Part shown: one piece after another, positions 40,909 through 50,578 of the stretch
How the letters are laid out: each line of letters starts with the position of its first letter
How positions within the stretch are numbered: the stretch's first letter is position 1
NCBI RefSeq assembly: GCF_026586625.1
Contig: NZ_JAODIW010000006.1
Span: 1,215,061 to 1,279,060, forward strand
DNA length: 64,000 bases
Reading direction: 5' to 3'
Origin: Halobium salinum
Lineage (GTDB): Archaea > Halobacteriota > Halobacteria > Halobacteriales > Haloferacaceae
The notes under the pieces: model-generated
Databases searched by the model: none
What the model was told of the DNA's origin: nothing
The model's input: only the letters and a program-made list of their open reading frames with translations
Program-made: the position numbers and the translations under genes

Positions 40909-41969
40909 CGCCCGGTCACCCGGCGGCGCTTGACGACGCCGACGTTGTTGGCGACGTTCTCGACGAGCAGGCGGAAGGCGTCGGCGGTCTCGTTCTCCTC
41001 ACCCTCCTCTTCGCCCCCTTCGAGGACGACCGGCTTCCCGCCGTCGCCGCCGGCCCGGACCTGCGGGTCGAGCGGGATGCCGCCGAGGTAGGGCATGTTC
41101 GACTCGTCCGCGAGCGCGCGGCCGCCGCCGGTGCCGAAGATGTCGTGGGTCGACCCGCAGTCGGGACAGCGGAAGCCGGCCATGTTCTCGGCGATGCCGA
41201 GCACGTTGGTCTCGTGCTTCCCGAACATCTGGAGGGCCTTCCGGGCGTCGTCGACGGCCACGTCCTGCGGGGTCGTGACGACCACCGCGCCGGTGAGCGG
41301 GAGCGTCTGGAGGACCGTGAGCTGGGTGTCGCCCGTCCCCGGCGGGAGGTCGAGCACCATGTAGTCGAGTTCGCCCCACTGCACGTCCTCGGTGAGTTGG
41401 GTCAGCACCTTGTGGACCATCGGACCGCGCCAGATGACGGGGTCGTCCTCGCCGACGAGGAAGGCCATCGACATGAGCTTCACCCCGTACTTCTCCGGCG
41501 GGATGATGGTCTCGTCGGCCGTGGCCTTCGGCGCCTCGTCGGCGGCGACCATCCGGGGGACGTTCGGGCCGTACACGTCGGCGTCGAACAGGCCGACGCG
41601 AGCGCCGAGCGCCGAGAGGCCGGCCGCGAGGTTCACCGCGACGGTGGACTTGCCGACGCCGCCCTTCCCGGAGGCGACGGCGATGACGTTCTTCACGCCC
41701 GGCAGCACCTGCTCCTCGGTGCCGAGGTCGGAGGGGATGGACGCCGAGAGGTCCACCTCCGCGAACTCGTCGGCCAGTTCCTCGCGCACGCGGGCCGCGA
41801 TGGTGGTCTCGTGTGGGGAGTACGGGGCACCGAGGGCGAGGGAGATTCTGACGGTGTCGCCGTCCTCCGAGACCTCCACCGCGTTGACGAGGCCGAGGGA
41901 GACGATGTCGTCGCCGAGGTCGGGGTCCTCGACGGCCCGGAGCCGCTCGCGCACGTCCGCTTCGTTCAT
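40905..41969 (-). CDS. Mrp/NBP35 family ATP-binding protein, iron-sulfur carrier
   Basis: 354 residues from ATG at 41969 (MNEADVRERLRAVEDPDLGDDIVSLGLV). The first 85 residues form an MIP18/DUF59-type domain. The deviant Walker A is ASGKGGVGKSTVA, followed by FDADVYGPNVPRM, DYMVLDLPPGTGD (Walker B) and FRCPDCGSTHDIFG, whose CxxC binds the bridging Fe-S cluster. These proteins assemble and deliver iron-sulfur clusters. The message is probably leaderless. The next gene in the operon is an uncharacterised acidic protein. Confidence 0.93.
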   Translation of the reverse strand: MNEADVRERLRAVEDPDLGDDIVSLGLVNAVEVSEDGDTVRISLALGAPYSPHETTIAARVREELADEFAEVDLSASIPSDLGTEEQVLPGVKNVIAVASGKGGVGKSTVAVNLAAGLSALGARVGLFDADVYGPNVPRMVAADEAPKATADETIIPPEKYGVKLMSMAFLVGEDDPVIWRGPMVHKVLTQLTEDVQWGELDYMVLDLPPGTGDTQLTVLQTLPLTGAVVVTTPQDVAVDDARKALQMFGKHETNVLGIAENMAGFRCPDCGSTHDIFGTGGGRALADESNMPYLGGIPLDPQVRAGGDGGKPVVLEGGEEEGEENETADAFRLLVENVANNVGVVKRRRVTGR

Positions 41970-41990
41970 GCTTCGAGGTCCGGGTGTGTG

Positions 41991-42000
41991 GCGAATAAGG
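41991..42000 (-). promoter_or_regulatory. TATA-like box of the Mrp operon
   Basis: CCTTATTCGC on the minus strand is centred 27 bases before ATG 41969. Confidence 0.55.
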
Positions 42001-42146
42001 GTTGTGTCCTCGGGTCCGATTCCCCGTGGCTGCAGAAGCCGGTATCCGTCGGGAACTGGTGACGACGGTGGCCCAGCAACCCCCTCGTCCGACACGAGGT
42101 CGCGTCGGCGCGGCTCGCGCCCTCCGTGGCCGCCTTCGCGAGCAGA

Positions 42147-42240
42147 GTGGGACCTTCTGTCCCGCTGGAAGCCGGCGGTGAAGCCGCCGGCGACGTAGCG
42201 GGTCTTTCCGTAGCTGAACGAGGGAGCTTGCCACTACGTC
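42147..42240. other. Three consecutive stems, candidate structured RNA or element end
   Basis: GTGGGAC pairs with GTCCCGC at 42147-42165 (one G-T pair). GCCGGCGG and CCGCCGGC at 42171-42191 enclose a 5-base loop. GACGTAG (42192-42198) pairs with CTACGTC (42234-42240) across a 35-base region that itself contains AGCT...AGCT. The stems abut and cover nearly the whole stretch. It lies between the divergent Mrp and Lrp-type genes; transcript strand unknown. Confidence 0.5.
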
Positions 42241-42329
42241 ACCCAACCCACGAACCGAACTCACACGAACGACCACGCGAAATCGCGCCATTCGCAAGGC
42301 CAAAGACCCACGGAAGCAACCACCGACAC

Positions 42330-42788
42330 ATGGAACTGGACGACACGGACCGGGCCATCCTCCGCATCCTCCAGGAGGACGCCCGGACCCCCTTCTCGGA
42401 GATCGCGCGTCGCATCGACATGTCGAGCGCGACCGTCCACGACCGGGTCGGCAGGCTGGAGGAGGCCGGTGTCATCGAGGGGTACCACGCCAAGCTGAAC
42501 CCTCGCGAAATCGGCCTCGGCACGTCGGCGTTCGTCGGCCTCCGGGTCCAACAGGGCCACGAGGAGGAGACCCTCGAACGCCTCCGCGAGATAGAGGGCG
42601 TCCGCGAGGTCCACCTCACGACCGGCGAGTGGGACGTGCTCCTCCGGGTGTACGCGGCCGACACCGACGAGCTCCGCGAACTGATGTTCGAGGGCATCGC
42701 CGGGATGGGCGGGTTCGCGCGCTCCCAGACGATGGTCGTGCTCGGCACCGACTACGACGACCCGGTACTGCCGCTCAAAGACGAGTGA
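42330..42788 (+). CDS. Lrp/AsnC family transcriptional regulator
   Basis: 152 residues from ATG at 42330. The opening MELDDTDRAILRILQEDARTPFSEIARRIDMSSATVHDRVGRLEEAGVIEGYHAKLNPREIG is the winged helix-turn-helix of the family (recognition helix around residues 33-44). The C-terminal RAM/AsnC ligand domain follows (FVGLRVQQGHEEETLERL...VREVHLTTGEWDVLLRVYAAD), where GEWD is the usual ligand-contact region. Such proteins form octamers and sense amino acids or metabolites. Targets are unknown; the structured stretch directly upstream may be part of its own control region. Confidence 0.92.
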   Translation: MELDDTDRAILRILQEDARTPFSEIARRIDMSSATVHDRVGRLEEAGVIEGYHAKLNPREIGLGTSAFVGLRVQQGHEEETLERLREIEGVREVHLTTGEWDVLLRVYAADTDELRELMFEGIAGMGGFARSQTMVVLGTDYDDPVLPLKDE

Positions 42789-42966
42789 CGCGCCGGCACC
42801 CCGACCGTCGGGTCGGTTCGGTAGAACGAGTCGAGAGACGCGAACGGGCCGGGAGACGCGGCTAAAACGGAGCTACGGGCGAAGAGAGAGAGAGGCCCGG
42901 ACCGGGCGGGCGGTGCCGACGGGCGAGGGGGCGGAGCGGGAGACGCTCGGGGAGGACGCGTCCGAC

Positions 42967-43476
42967 TCACACCGAGGGCCGGAGGCCGTTCTCGGCGCCG
43001 GTCCCCGACTCGACGAGGGGGTCGCCGCCGCCGCCGTCGTCGTCATCGTCGTCGCGGTCGTCGCCGCCGGCGTCCCGGCGGGCCGCCGAGCGGACGACCA
43101 GCACGTTGAGGGCGAGTGGAATCGCGAGGAGGGCGGCGACGGCCGCCGAGACGGCGACTGCTGTCGCCGTGAGGCCACCCAGCGCGACGCCGAAGACGCT
43201 GAGCCCCGCGAACACGAGGCCGGCCGTCGAGGTCCGGGCCACGAACGCGTCGGAGACGCCGCGCGCGAGCCACCCCACGACCGCCGGGACGAACGCGAAC
43301 GCGAATCCGAACAGTCCGGTCAGGAGGGCGACCGCGAACAGAACGAATTCGAGGGTGATGGCATCGGTGCCGACGGCCACGACGTACGCGCCGAGTGCGA
43401 AGAACACGGCGATGCCCGCCGTGAGGAGTCCGCCGAGGAGGTTGAGAAGGCCGAGGCCGACGCGGCTGGAAGTCAT
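42967..43476 (-). CDS. Four-span membrane protein, hypothetical
   Basis: 169 residues. Four membrane segments are arranged as two hairpins (LLNLLGGLLTAGIAVFFALG, LEFVLFAVALLTGLFGFAFAF, STAGLVFAGLSVFGVALGG and AVAVSAAVAALLAIPLALNVL). A very acidic Asp/Gly-rich tail follows. An A+T-rich patch with a GATATC TATA-like element lies upstream near 43507. It is divergent from the DUF63 gene. No family recognised. Confidence 0.68.
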   Translation of the reverse strand: MTSSRVGLGLLNLLGGLLTAGIAVFFALGAYVVAVGTDAITLEFVLFAVALLTGLFGFAFAFVPAVVGWLARGVSDAFVARTSTAGLVFAGLSVFGVALGGLTATAVAVSAAVAALLAIPLALNVLVVRSAARRDAGGDDRDDDDDDGGGGDPLVESGTGAENGLRPSV

Positions 43477-43617
43477 CGTAGATCGAGCTACTGACGCCGG
43501 CCGGCGATATCAATACGTACGGCGGCGCTGGCCGTCGACAGCGTCCCGGACGCGGGGTGGCCGACACCGACGCACGAGACCGGAACGATAAAACGCTCCG
43601 CAGACGGCGTTCGGGGT

Positions 43618-44757
43618 ATGGCAACGGTCGCTGAGCGCGTCGGCATGGAGCCCGAGCGGCTCTGGGGCGTGACGGTGCTCGCCCTCCTCGCCGCCCTCGT
43701 CGGTGGCTCGGTACTCTTCCCGCGTATCGTCTGGGACGGATTCCTCTGGCACTACTTCTGGGGCCCCGTGCAGGCCGACGCCAACTCGGCGACCTGCGCG
43801 GTCATCGACGCCGGACAGGTGTCGTACCTCCGGAGCGCGGACGCCTGTGCGGCCGCCGCGGAGCCGGTCGCCTACCCGGGCTACACCCTCGTCTCCGAGG
43901 CGGGCTACGTCGTCACACTCCTCATCGCGTTGATGGGCGTCGTGCTCCTCCTGCGCAAACTGGAGATCGGCGAGGACCGCCCGTTCTTCTTCGCGCTCGT
44001 CCCGTTCATGTTCTTCGGGGGCGCCCTGCGCGTCGTCGAGGACGCGAACGACGCGATTCCGGCGGGCGAGGCGCTGATATCCTACCCGCTGAACACGTTC
44101 GTCATCAGTCCGGTCATCTACTTCACCGTCTTCTTCATCACCCTCGCGGCGGTCGTCGCGACGGTGTGGGCGGACCGGAACGGCGCCATCGACGACTACG
44201 TCCGCCCGCTCGCCGGCGTCGGAACCGCCCTCGTCGGCCTCTGTGTGGGCTACCTGCTCGTGCTCGCGGTCACGGACGCGCAGGGCGTCGAGTTCTACCC
44301 GCAGGTGCTCGTCGTCGTCCTCCTCGGGGCGACCGCCTCCGCCGCGGCGACGTGGTGGCTCATCGAGGAGTTCAAACCCGAGATAAACGCCGGCACCGGC
44401 CTCATCGGCTTCGTCGTCCTCTGGGGCCACGCCGTCGACGGCGTCGCCAACGTGGTCGGCCTCGACTTCATGCCGGCGCTGAACGCCGGCCGGAACCTCG
44501 TGCCGAAACACCCCGTCAACCAGTTCGTCGTGGACTTCACCGGCTCCGTCCTCCCCCAGTCGATTCTCGCGGTGACGGGCGACGCGTGGCCGTTCCTGCT
44601 CATCAAGCTCGTGGCCGCCACCGCGGTCGTCTGGCTGTTCGACGACACCGTCTTCGAGGAGTCGCCGCGCTACACCATCCTCATGCTGGTCGCCATCGTC
44701 GCCGTCGGTCTCGGCCCCGGCACCCGGGACATGCTCCGCGCGACGTTCGGCGTCTGA
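43618..44757 (+). CDS. DUF63 family membrane protein
   Basis: 379 residues with about eight membrane segments. The sequence [17 protein letters not shown] near the N-terminus, [75 protein letters not shown] and [30 protein letters not shown] mark the archaeal DUF63 family, known only as a membrane protein. A GATAAAAC element lies 28 bases before the ATG. The conserved acidic and histidine residues inside helices suggest ion or lipid handling, but this is not established. Confidence 0.88.
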   Translation: MATVAERVGMEPERLWGVTVLALLAALVGGSVLFPRIVWDGFLWHYFWGPVQADANSATCAVIDAGQVSYLRSADACAAAAEPVAYPGYTLVSEAGYVVTLLIALMGVVLLLRKLEIGEDRPFFFALVPFMFFGGALRVVEDANDAIPAGEALISYPLNTFVISPVIYFTVFFITLAAVVATVWADRNGAIDDYVRPLAGVGTALVGLCVGYLLVLAVTDAQGVEFYPQVLVVVLLGATASAAATWWLIEEFKPEINAGTGLIGFVVLWGHAVDGVANVVGLDFMPALNAGRNLVPKHPVNQFVVDFTGSVLPQSILAVTGDAWPFLLIKLVAATAVVWLFDDTVFEESPRYTILMLVAIVAVGLGPGTRDMLRATFGV

Positions 44758-44864
44758 CGGCGGCTCGATTTCGGCTGTTTTCGATAGACTGACGACCGGC
44801 CGAACAGTCGTCACGACGACGACAGCCGAGCGACCACTAGCGACGACGGCGAACCAGCCGCCAG

Positions 44865-44999
44865 GGCGGGACTCCGGAAGGGGCCGACCTCCCGACGAAC
44901 GCGGCCGACGCAAGCACCACAGGCGAGCGAGCGGAGCGAGTGAGCCGAGGAGCACCGCGAGGCCCCGGAGTCGAGAGGTCGGGGGCTTCCGAGGGTCAC
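44865..44999. repeat. Dispersed palindromic element, copy B
   Basis: About 135 bases with matching ends: ACTCCGGAAGGGGCCGACCT near 44871 and its imperfect reverse partner around 44970-44993 (AGGTCGGGGGCTTCCGAG). The centre holds a hairpin-prone GCGAGCGAGCGGAGCGAG run. It is homologous, in reverse orientation, to 46421-46548. The rest of the 44758-45086 gap has no gene. Confidence 0.8.
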
Positions 45000-45086
45000 A
45001 GACTCGGATGAGTCAGTATCGCACCGAGCCTCTCCCAGGAACGTATCCGACAGCACTTAGCCGACCCACCGCCCACCACCGGACGA

Positions 45087-46013
45087 ATGAGCGACACGAG
45101 CGAGCCGCGCATCCTCGTCACCAACGACGACGGAATCGACGCTCCGGGCATCGCATCGCTGTACGAGGAACTCTCCGCGCTCGGCGAGGTGACGGTCGTC
45201 GCGCCCGCGACGAACCAGAGCGGCGTCGGCCGCACGCGCAACGGCCGCGCCACCGTCCGCGAGCACCCGTGGGGGTACGCGCTGGCGGGGACGCCAGCCG
45301 ACTGCGTCGCGTTCGGTCTCGGCGGCGGCCTGGCCGACGACGACATCGAGGCGCCCGGCGTCGACGTCGACGGCACCGCGACGCACCCCTTCGACGTGGT
45401 CGTCTCCGGCGTCAACGACGGCCCGAACGCCGGCAACTACGTCGTCGGCCGCTCCGGGACGGTCGGCGCCGGCATCGAGGCCGCTTTCCTCGGCGTCCCC
45501 GCCGTCGCCGTCTCCGCCTACCACACCGAGCTGTTCCACCCCGACGCGGAGCAGTACGACTTCAACCGACCGGCTCGGGTCGCCCGCCGGTTCGTCGAGA
45601 GGGGGCTCGAATCGGGCGTCTTCGACGAGGTGGACGTGTTGAACCTCAACGCACCCGTCGACGCCGAGCCGACCGGGACGCGGGTCACCCGGCCCGTCGC
45701 CGACTACGGCCAGCGCGTGAGCTTCGAGGCTGCAGACGGCGGGGAGTCGGTGTCGGAGAGCGAGGAGGACAGGGGGAGCGCGAGCGACGAAGACGAACGT
45801 GCCGTCCGACTCGTCGATCGCTCCTGGCCCCACATCGAGGGGTTCGAGAACCCCTTCCCCGGCGCGGAGGAACACCGCCACCGCTACCCGGAGGACGGCG
45901 ACCGCGTCGCGATGATGGACGGCGCGGTCAGCGTCTCGCCGCTGTCGGTCGGCCACGAACACCTCGACTCGGCGACGCTCGCGGGGCTGGTCGAGGACGT
46001 CGACCTCGGTTGA
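45087..46013 (+). CDS. surE: 5'/3'-nucleotidase SurE
   Basis: 308 residues from ATG at 45087, about 31 bases after a CACTTAG element. The SurE active site is complete: ILVTNDDGIDAPGIASLYE with the metal-binding aspartates of NDDG, then APATNQSGVGRTRNGR and VSGVNDGPNAGNYVVGRSGTVGAGIEAAF. SurE removes phosphate from nucleoside monophosphates and polyphosphate ends in a metal-dependent way. The C-terminal half carries an acidic Ser/Glu insert (about residues 215-245) absent from bacterial SurE, consistent with halophilic adaptation. Confidence 0.95.
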   Translation: MSDTSEPRILVTNDDGIDAPGIASLYEELSALGEVTVVAPATNQSGVGRTRNGRATVREHPWGYALAGTPADCVAFGLGGGLADDDIEAPGVDVDGTATHPFDVVVSGVNDGPNAGNYVVGRSGTVGAGIEAAFLGVPAVAVSAYHTELFHPDAEQYDFNRPARVARRFVERGLESGVFDEVDVLNLNAPVDAEPTGTRVTRPVADYGQRVSFEAADGGESVSESEEDRGSASDEDERAVRLVDRSWPHIEGFENPFPGAEEHRHRYPEDGDRVAMMDGAVSVSPLSVGHEHLDSATLAGLVEDVDLG

Positions 46014-46040
46014 TTGGCGGTGCGCGAGAAGAAAGGCGAG

Positions 46041-46319
46041 TCAGTCGTCGCCGGCGTCGGCGACCTCTGCCGCGTCGGGGGCATCCTCTCGGGCCTCCCG
46101 GCGCCGCGCGTAGAGGTAGGTCGCGACGGCGGTGACGAACCAGACCGCGGCGCCGACGCGGACCGCGAAGGAGGCCCACTGGCCCCACGAGGAGAGCTCG
46201 ACGGCCATCGAGAGGAGGGCGACGACGGGGGCGCCGACGACGATGGTGAGGACGAACGTCGTCTGCATCACCCAGCCGAAGTCGACGCCGTCCGGGTCGG
46301 TTCGCTCGACGGGTTGCAC
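46041..46319 (-). CDS. DUF5822 family small membrane protein
   Basis: 92 residues (MQPVERTDPDGVDFGWVMQTTFVLTIVVGAPVVALLSM...). Two membrane segments (VMQTTFVLTIVVGAPVVALLS and ASFAVRVGAAVWFVTAVATYLYARR) are followed by an acidic tail. This layout with the VDFGWVMQTTFVLTI start matches DUF5822, a haloarchaeal family without known role. It converges with surE. Confidence 0.78.
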   Translation of the reverse strand: MQPVERTDPDGVDFGWVMQTTFVLTIVVGAPVVALLSMAVELSSWGQWASFAVRVGAAVWFVTAVATYLYARRREAREDAPDAAEVADAGDD

Positions 46320-46420
46320 GGATGCGTGTTCGGCGCCGGCGGCTAAGGCGTGCCGGTTTCGGCTTCCATTACTTCTGGACCATCACCGGTTCCGGTGCGA
46401 CTGCGAGCCGGACGGTGCAG

Positions 46421-46548
46421 TGTCTCGGAAGCCCCGACTTCTGGACTCGCGCGTCTCGCTGTGGTCCTCGTCGCTCACTGCGTTCGCTCCTGCGGTCCTT
46501 GCGTCGGCGTGCGTCGTCCAGAAGCCGGCCCCTTCCGGAGCCCCACCC
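46421..46548. repeat. Dispersed palindromic element, copy A
   Basis: Terminal inverted repeats: CTCGGAAGCCCCGACTTCTG beginning at 46424 and, read inverted, CTCCGGAAGGGGCCGGCTTC ending near 46541. The centre contains CGCTCACTGCGTTCGCTCC. Its reverse complement aligns along its whole length with 44865-44999, sharing GACGCAAG-ACC-CAGG and GAGGA-CAC-GCGAG. The rest of the 46320-46604 gap has no gene. Confidence 0.8.
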
Positions 46549-46604
46549 TATCGGATGGTCGGTAGGTCGCCAGCGGCGGATGACCGCTCTCTGCGCTCGG
46601 TCCG

Positions 46605-47435
46605 TCACAACCGCTCGAAGAACTCCTCCAGCGCGGCGTTGAACGCCTCCGGCTGTTCGACCATGGCGAGGTGGGCGGCGTCCTCGACGACGGCGAGGTC
46701 GCAGTCCGGCATCTCCTCGGCGAGGAACTCGTGGTAGTACGGCGGCGTGAGTTGGTCGTGCTCGCCGACGACCGCCAGGGCCGGCACGTCGACGTCGCCG
46801 AGGCGGTCCCGAACGTCGAACACGTGGCAGGTGTGGAAGTCCCGACTCGTCACAGCCTGCCCGGCCTCCAACATCGCCTCTCGGGACTCCGACAGATACC
46901 GCTCGTCGGGGTCGTGGAACAGCCGGTCGGGCGCGTGTAGGAACTCGACGGCGCGTTCGAAGTCGCCCTCCAGCCAGTGGAGCAGGTCGTCGAGGACGGC
47001 CAGTCGCGCGCCGGTGCCGGCGAGGACGAGTCCGTCGAGGTCGAGATCGCCGCCGCGTTCGAGCGCGACGGTCATCGCGACCGCTCCGCCGAGGGAGTTG
47101 CCGACGAGTACGCGCGCGTCGGTCTCGCGGGCGACCGCGACGACGTCGTCGGCGTAAGCGGAGAGACAGCCGTACCCGGGGTCGGCGTCCACGTCCTCGC
47201 TCTCGCCGTGACCGCTCAGGTCCAGCGCGACGACCGGCCGCCGGTCGGCCAGCCGCGACTGGGCCTTCCAGACCCCGCTCGACCCGCCGCTCCCGTGGAT
47301 GCAGAGCATCGCCCCCGGTTCGCTCCCGCCGTTCCCGTCCCGGTCGCCCGTGTCCTCGCCGTCCCCATCGTCCCCTCCCGATCTGTCGAACCGTCGGTAG
47401 ACCGTCCGCCGTCCGTGGTGTGTGACCCCGTCCAT
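46605..47435 (-). CDS. Alpha/beta fold hydrolase
   Basis: 276 residues from ATG at 47435. The oxyanion turn is LCIHGSGGSSGVWKAQ. The nucleophile elbow is VLVGNSLGGAVAM (G-N-S-L-G-G), the acid is in ALAVVGEHDQLTPP, and the final histidine is in EDAAHLAMVEQPEAFNAALEEFFERL. This is a complete catalytic triad for an esterase or lipase-like enzyme. An acidic Gly/Asp insert occupies residues about 18-40. The substrate cannot be inferred. Confidence 0.88.
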   Translation of the reverse strand: MDGVTHHGRRTVYRRFDRSGGDDGDGEDTGDRDGNGGSEPGAMLCIHGSGGSSGVWKAQSRLADRRPVVALDLSGHGESEDVDADPGYGCLSAYADDVVAVARETDARVLVGNSLGGAVAMTVALERGGDLDLDGLVLAGTGARLAVLDDLLHWLEGDFERAVEFLHAPDRLFHDPDERYLSESREAMLEAGQAVTSRDFHTCHVFDVRDRLGDVDVPALAVVGEHDQLTPPYYHEFLAEEMPDCDLAVVEDAAHLAMVEQPEAFNAALEEFFERL

Positions 47436-47573
47436 GCCACGACCGACGGGGTGGGAGTGCAAAGAGACCACGGGTCACCGAACCGAGCGACTGAACCCAC
47501 CAGCCAACCCCGAACCGCTATTCTACCGAACGAAGTCTGACCGGACGCCGTCACCCGATTACGCTAGCGAAGA

Positions 47574-47606
47574 TTTATATTCTTCGGACCCTAACTTAGG
47601 GTTAGG
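47574..47606 (+). promoter_or_regulatory. TATA box plus inverted repeat, promoter of the DUF7127-like gene
   Basis: TTTATAT at 47574-47580 is followed by CCTAAC-TTAGG-GTTAGG (47590-47606), an inverted repeat with a 5-base centre. It spans the expected transcription start, so a bound protein would block initiation. No SD-like sequence precedes the ATG at 47613. Confidence 0.55.
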
Positions 47607-47612
47607 TATAGT

Positions 47613-47864
47613 ATGAGTCTCCAGCAGTTCGCCAATCCCGACGAGCGTTTCCTCCGTCGCTACGAGTACGACGACCAGTGGGTCGTCGCGGGCGACCTCG
47701 GCGTCGCGGACGACCGTGTCGATGTCGACGTGGTCGGGTCGACGGCGATCGTCGTCGTCGAGCGCGAAGACGAGGCCGAGGCCGAGTTCGAGTTCGAACT
47801 CCCCGGTGCCGAGGCGGAAGTGCTTATGCGAAACGGCGTGCTCACCATAACCGGTAGCAGATAA
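47613..47864 (+). CDS. Small beta-rich protein, DUF7127-like, upstream of cdc48
   Basis: 83 residues. The sequence alternates beta strands, RRYEYDDQWVVAGDLGVADDRVDVDVVGSTAIVVVERED and FEFELPGAEAEVLMRNGVLTITGSR, like an alpha-crystallin/Hsp20 core without its N- and C-terminal arms. It lies 76 bases ahead of the CDC48-type ATPase, in the same direction. This arrangement is common in haloarchaea and suggests a chaperone or adaptor role with the unfoldase; the link is positional, not shown. Confidence 0.78.
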   Translation: MSLQQFANPDERFLRRYEYDDQWVVAGDLGVADDRVDVDVVGSTAIVVVEREDEAEAEFEFELPGAEAEVLMRNGVLTITGSR

Positions 47865-47940
47865 CCACGACGTCGGCGACGACCGACCTGACCTGTAAAC
47901 GTCCCGTCGCGTCTCCGACCCGGATTCCGATTATTCAGTC

Positions 47941-50205
47941 ATGAAACTCACCGTCAAACCCCTCAAACAGAAGGACGCCGGCCGCGGACTGGCCGCGATC
48001 GACCGGCAGGCCGCCGACGAACTCGGTCTGACCGGAGGCGACTTCATCCGCATCGAAGGCAAGGAAGGCACCGCCATCGCCCGCGTCTGGCCGGGCTACC
48101 CCGAAGACGACGGCAGCGGCGTCGTCCGCATCGACGGCCGACTCCGTCAGCAGGCGAACGTCGGCATCGACGACAAGGTGTCCGTCGAGAAGGCCGACGT
48201 CAAGCCCGCCGAGGAGGTCGTCATCGCCCTCCCGCAGAACCTCCGCATCTCGGGCAACGTCGGTCCGCACATCCGCGACAAGCTCTCGGGTCAGCCCGTC
48301 ACGAAGGGCCAGTCCGTCCAGATTCCGTTCGGCTTCGGCTTCATGGCCTCCCAGAGCCAGTCCGTCCCCCTCAAAATCGCGAAGACGAAACCCAGCGGAA
48401 CGGTCGTCATCAACGACTCCACCGACGTGCAGATCAGCGAGAAGCCCGCCGAGCAGATTCGCGGCGCCCCGAGCGGCGCCACCGGCGACGGTCCCGACGT
48501 GACCTACGAGGACATCGGCGGCCTCGAAGGCGAACTCGAGCAGGTCCGCGAGATGATCGAACTGCCGATGCGCCACCCGGAACTGTTCAAGCGCCTCGGC
48601 ATCGAGCCGCCGAAGGGCGTCCTCCTCCACGGGCCGCCCGGCACGGGGAAGACGCTCATCGCGAAGGCCGTCGCCAACGAGATAGACGCCTCCTTCCACA
48701 CCATCTCGGGCCCCGAGATCATGTCGAAGTACTACGGGGAGTCCGAGGAGCAACTCCGCGATATCTTCGAGGAGGCCACGGAGAACGCCCCGGCCATCGT
48801 CTTCATGGACGAGCTGGACTCCATCGCCGCCAAGCGCGAAGAGGCCGGCGGCGACGTGGAGCGCCGGGTCGTCGCCCAACTACTCAGCCTGATGGACGGG
48901 CTGGAGGAGCGCGGGCAGGTCGTCGTCATCGGCGCGACCAACCGCATCGACGCCATCGACCCCGCGCTCCGTCGCGGCGGCCGCTTCGACCGCGAAATCG
49001 AAATCGGCGTCCCCGACCGTGAGGGCCGCAAGGAAATCATGCAGGTCCACACGCGGAACATGCCGCTCGCGGACTCGGTGAACCTCGACGAGTACGCCGA
49101 CAGCACGCACGGGTTCGTCGGCGCCGACCTCGAGTCCCTCGCCAAGGAGGGGGCGATGAACGCCCTGCGGCGTATCCGCCCCGAAATCGACCTCGAGGCC
49201 GACGAAATCGACGCCGACGTACTCGACGCCCTGCAGGTCACCGACGACGACTTCAAGGAGGCGATGAAGGGTATCGAGCCCTCCGCGCTCCGCGAGGTGT
49301 TCGTCGAGGTGCCGAACGTCACTTGGGAGGACGTCGGCGGCCTCGAAGGGACGAAGAAACGCCTCCGCGAGACCATCCAGTGGCCGCTCGACTACCCCGA
49401 GGTGTTCCAGGCGATGGACATGGACGCCGCGAAGGGCGTGCTGATGTACGGCCCGCCCGGCACGGGGAAGACCCTGCTGGCGAAGGCCGTCGCCAACGAG
49501 TCCGAGTCCAACTTCATCTCGGTGAAGGGGCCCGAACTGCTCAACAAGTTCGTCGGGGAGTCAGAGAAAGGCGTCCGCGAGATATTCAAGAAGGCCCGCC
49601 AGAACGCGCCGACCGTCATCTTCTTCGACGAGATAGACGCCATCGCCACCGAGCGCGGGCGCAACTCGGGCGACTCGGGCGTCTCCGAGCGCGTCGTCTC
49701 CCAGCTCCTGACCGAGTTGGACGGACTCGAAGCCCTCGAAGACGTGGTCGTCATCGCCACCACGAACCGTCCCGACCTCATCGATTCCGCCCTGCTGCGG
49801 CCCGGTCGGCTGGACCGCCACGTCCACGTGCCCGTGCCCGACGAGGAGGCCCGCCGGAAGATATTCGAAGTCCACACGCGGAACAAGCCGCTCGCGGACG
49901 ACGTGGACCTCGAGAAGCTCGCTCGCCGCACCGAGGGGTACGTCGGCGCCGACATCGAGGCGCTGGCCCGCGAAGCCGCGATGAACGCCTCCCGCGAGTT
50001 CATCGAGTCGGTCTCCCCCGAGGACATCGAGGGCGGCGTCGGCAACGTCCGCATCACGATGGACCACTTCGAGGACGCCCTCGACGAGGTCGTCGCGAGC
50101 GTCACCGAGGAGACCAAGCAGCGCTACGAGGAGATCGAAGAGCGCTTCAAGAAGAGCGAGGTCCAGAAGGAGGGCGAGGAAGCGATCGGCCGGACCTTCC
50201 AGTGA
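47941..50205 (+). CDS. cdc48: CDC48/VAT family AAA+ ATPase
   Basis: 754 residues. Residues 1-180 form the double-psi-barrel/4-residue substrate-binding N domain ([30 protein letters not shown]). Two AAA+ domains follow, each with a complete nucleotide site: GPPGTGKT at 231-238 with Walker [12 protein letters not shown], and GPPGTGKT at 504-511 with [11 protein letters not shown]. Arginine fingers lie in [12 protein letters not shown] and [11 protein letters not shown]. The C-terminal region is acidic and basic mixed and ends IGRTFQ. This unfoldase extracts and threads proteins, feeding the proteasome. No intein is present. Confidence 0.96.
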   Translation: MKLTVKPLKQKDAGRGLAAIDRQAADELGLTGGDFIRIEGKEGTAIARVWPGYPEDDGSGVVRIDGRLRQQANVGIDDKVSVEKADVKPAEEVVIALPQNLRISGNVGPHIRDKLSGQPVTKGQSVQIPFGFGFMASQSQSVPLKIAKTKPSGTVVINDSTDVQISEKPAEQIRGAPSGATGDGPDVTYEDIGGLEGELEQVREMIELPMRHPELFKRLGIEPPKGVLLHGPPGTGKTLIAKAVANEIDASFHTISGPEIMSKYYGESEEQLRDIFEEATENAPAIVFMDELDSIAAKREEAGGDVERRVVAQLLSLMDGLEERGQVVVIGATNRIDAIDPALRRGGRFDREIEIGVPDREGRKEIMQVHTRNMPLADSVNLDEYADSTHGFVGADLESLAKEGAMNALRRIRPEIDLEADEIDADVLDALQVTDDDFKEAMKGIEPSALREVFVEVPNVTWEDVGGLEGTKKRLRETIQWPLDYPEVFQAMDMDAAKGVLMYGPPGTGKTLLAKAVANESESNFISVKGPELLNKFVGESEKGVREIFKKARQNAPTVIFFDEIDAIATERGRNSGDSGVSERVVSQLLTELDGLEALEDVVVIATTNRPDLIDSALLRPGRLDRHVHVPVPDEEARRKIFEVHTRNKPLADDVDLEKLARRTEGYVGADIEALAREAAMNASREFIESVSPEDIEGGVGNVRITMDHFEDALDEVVASVTEETKQRYEEIEERFKKSEVQKEGEEAIGRTFQ

Positions 50206-50578
50206 GCCTTTCTTCGCCGAGGGCTCCGCGAGCGCGCTGATGCACACTCGCTCGGACACGCCGGTAGAAGAGCTTCGTGAGGGAGAACCCGCTCGTTCGG
50301 GCCTGCCGGCCCTCGCTCGCGGTACGACGTCAGCGCGAGTCCTGTCGCAGTAACGTCCGGCGGCTACTTCTCCGACACCTCCCGTTCTACTTCCGCTCTC
50401 AGTCCCGCCGCGACGACCGTGTCGTGTCGCTCCGGGACGAACGGTTATCAGTGAGGACGGGACCACCTCGCGGCGTGACCTGAGCGTCGCCGCGCGACGG
50501 ACGGCGGGTGTCCGGCACGCCGTCGCGCGGGCGGGAACGGTGTCGGCTGTTCGCTCCAGTGACCCCCACCAGGTGAGC
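50206..50578. other. Intergenic stretch, no gene seen
   Basis: The gap between cdc48 and the convergent small gene has no protein-like frame in six translations. It is G+C rich with short inverted repeats near 50210-50260 and 50490-50535 that could end either transcript. Confidence 0.5.
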
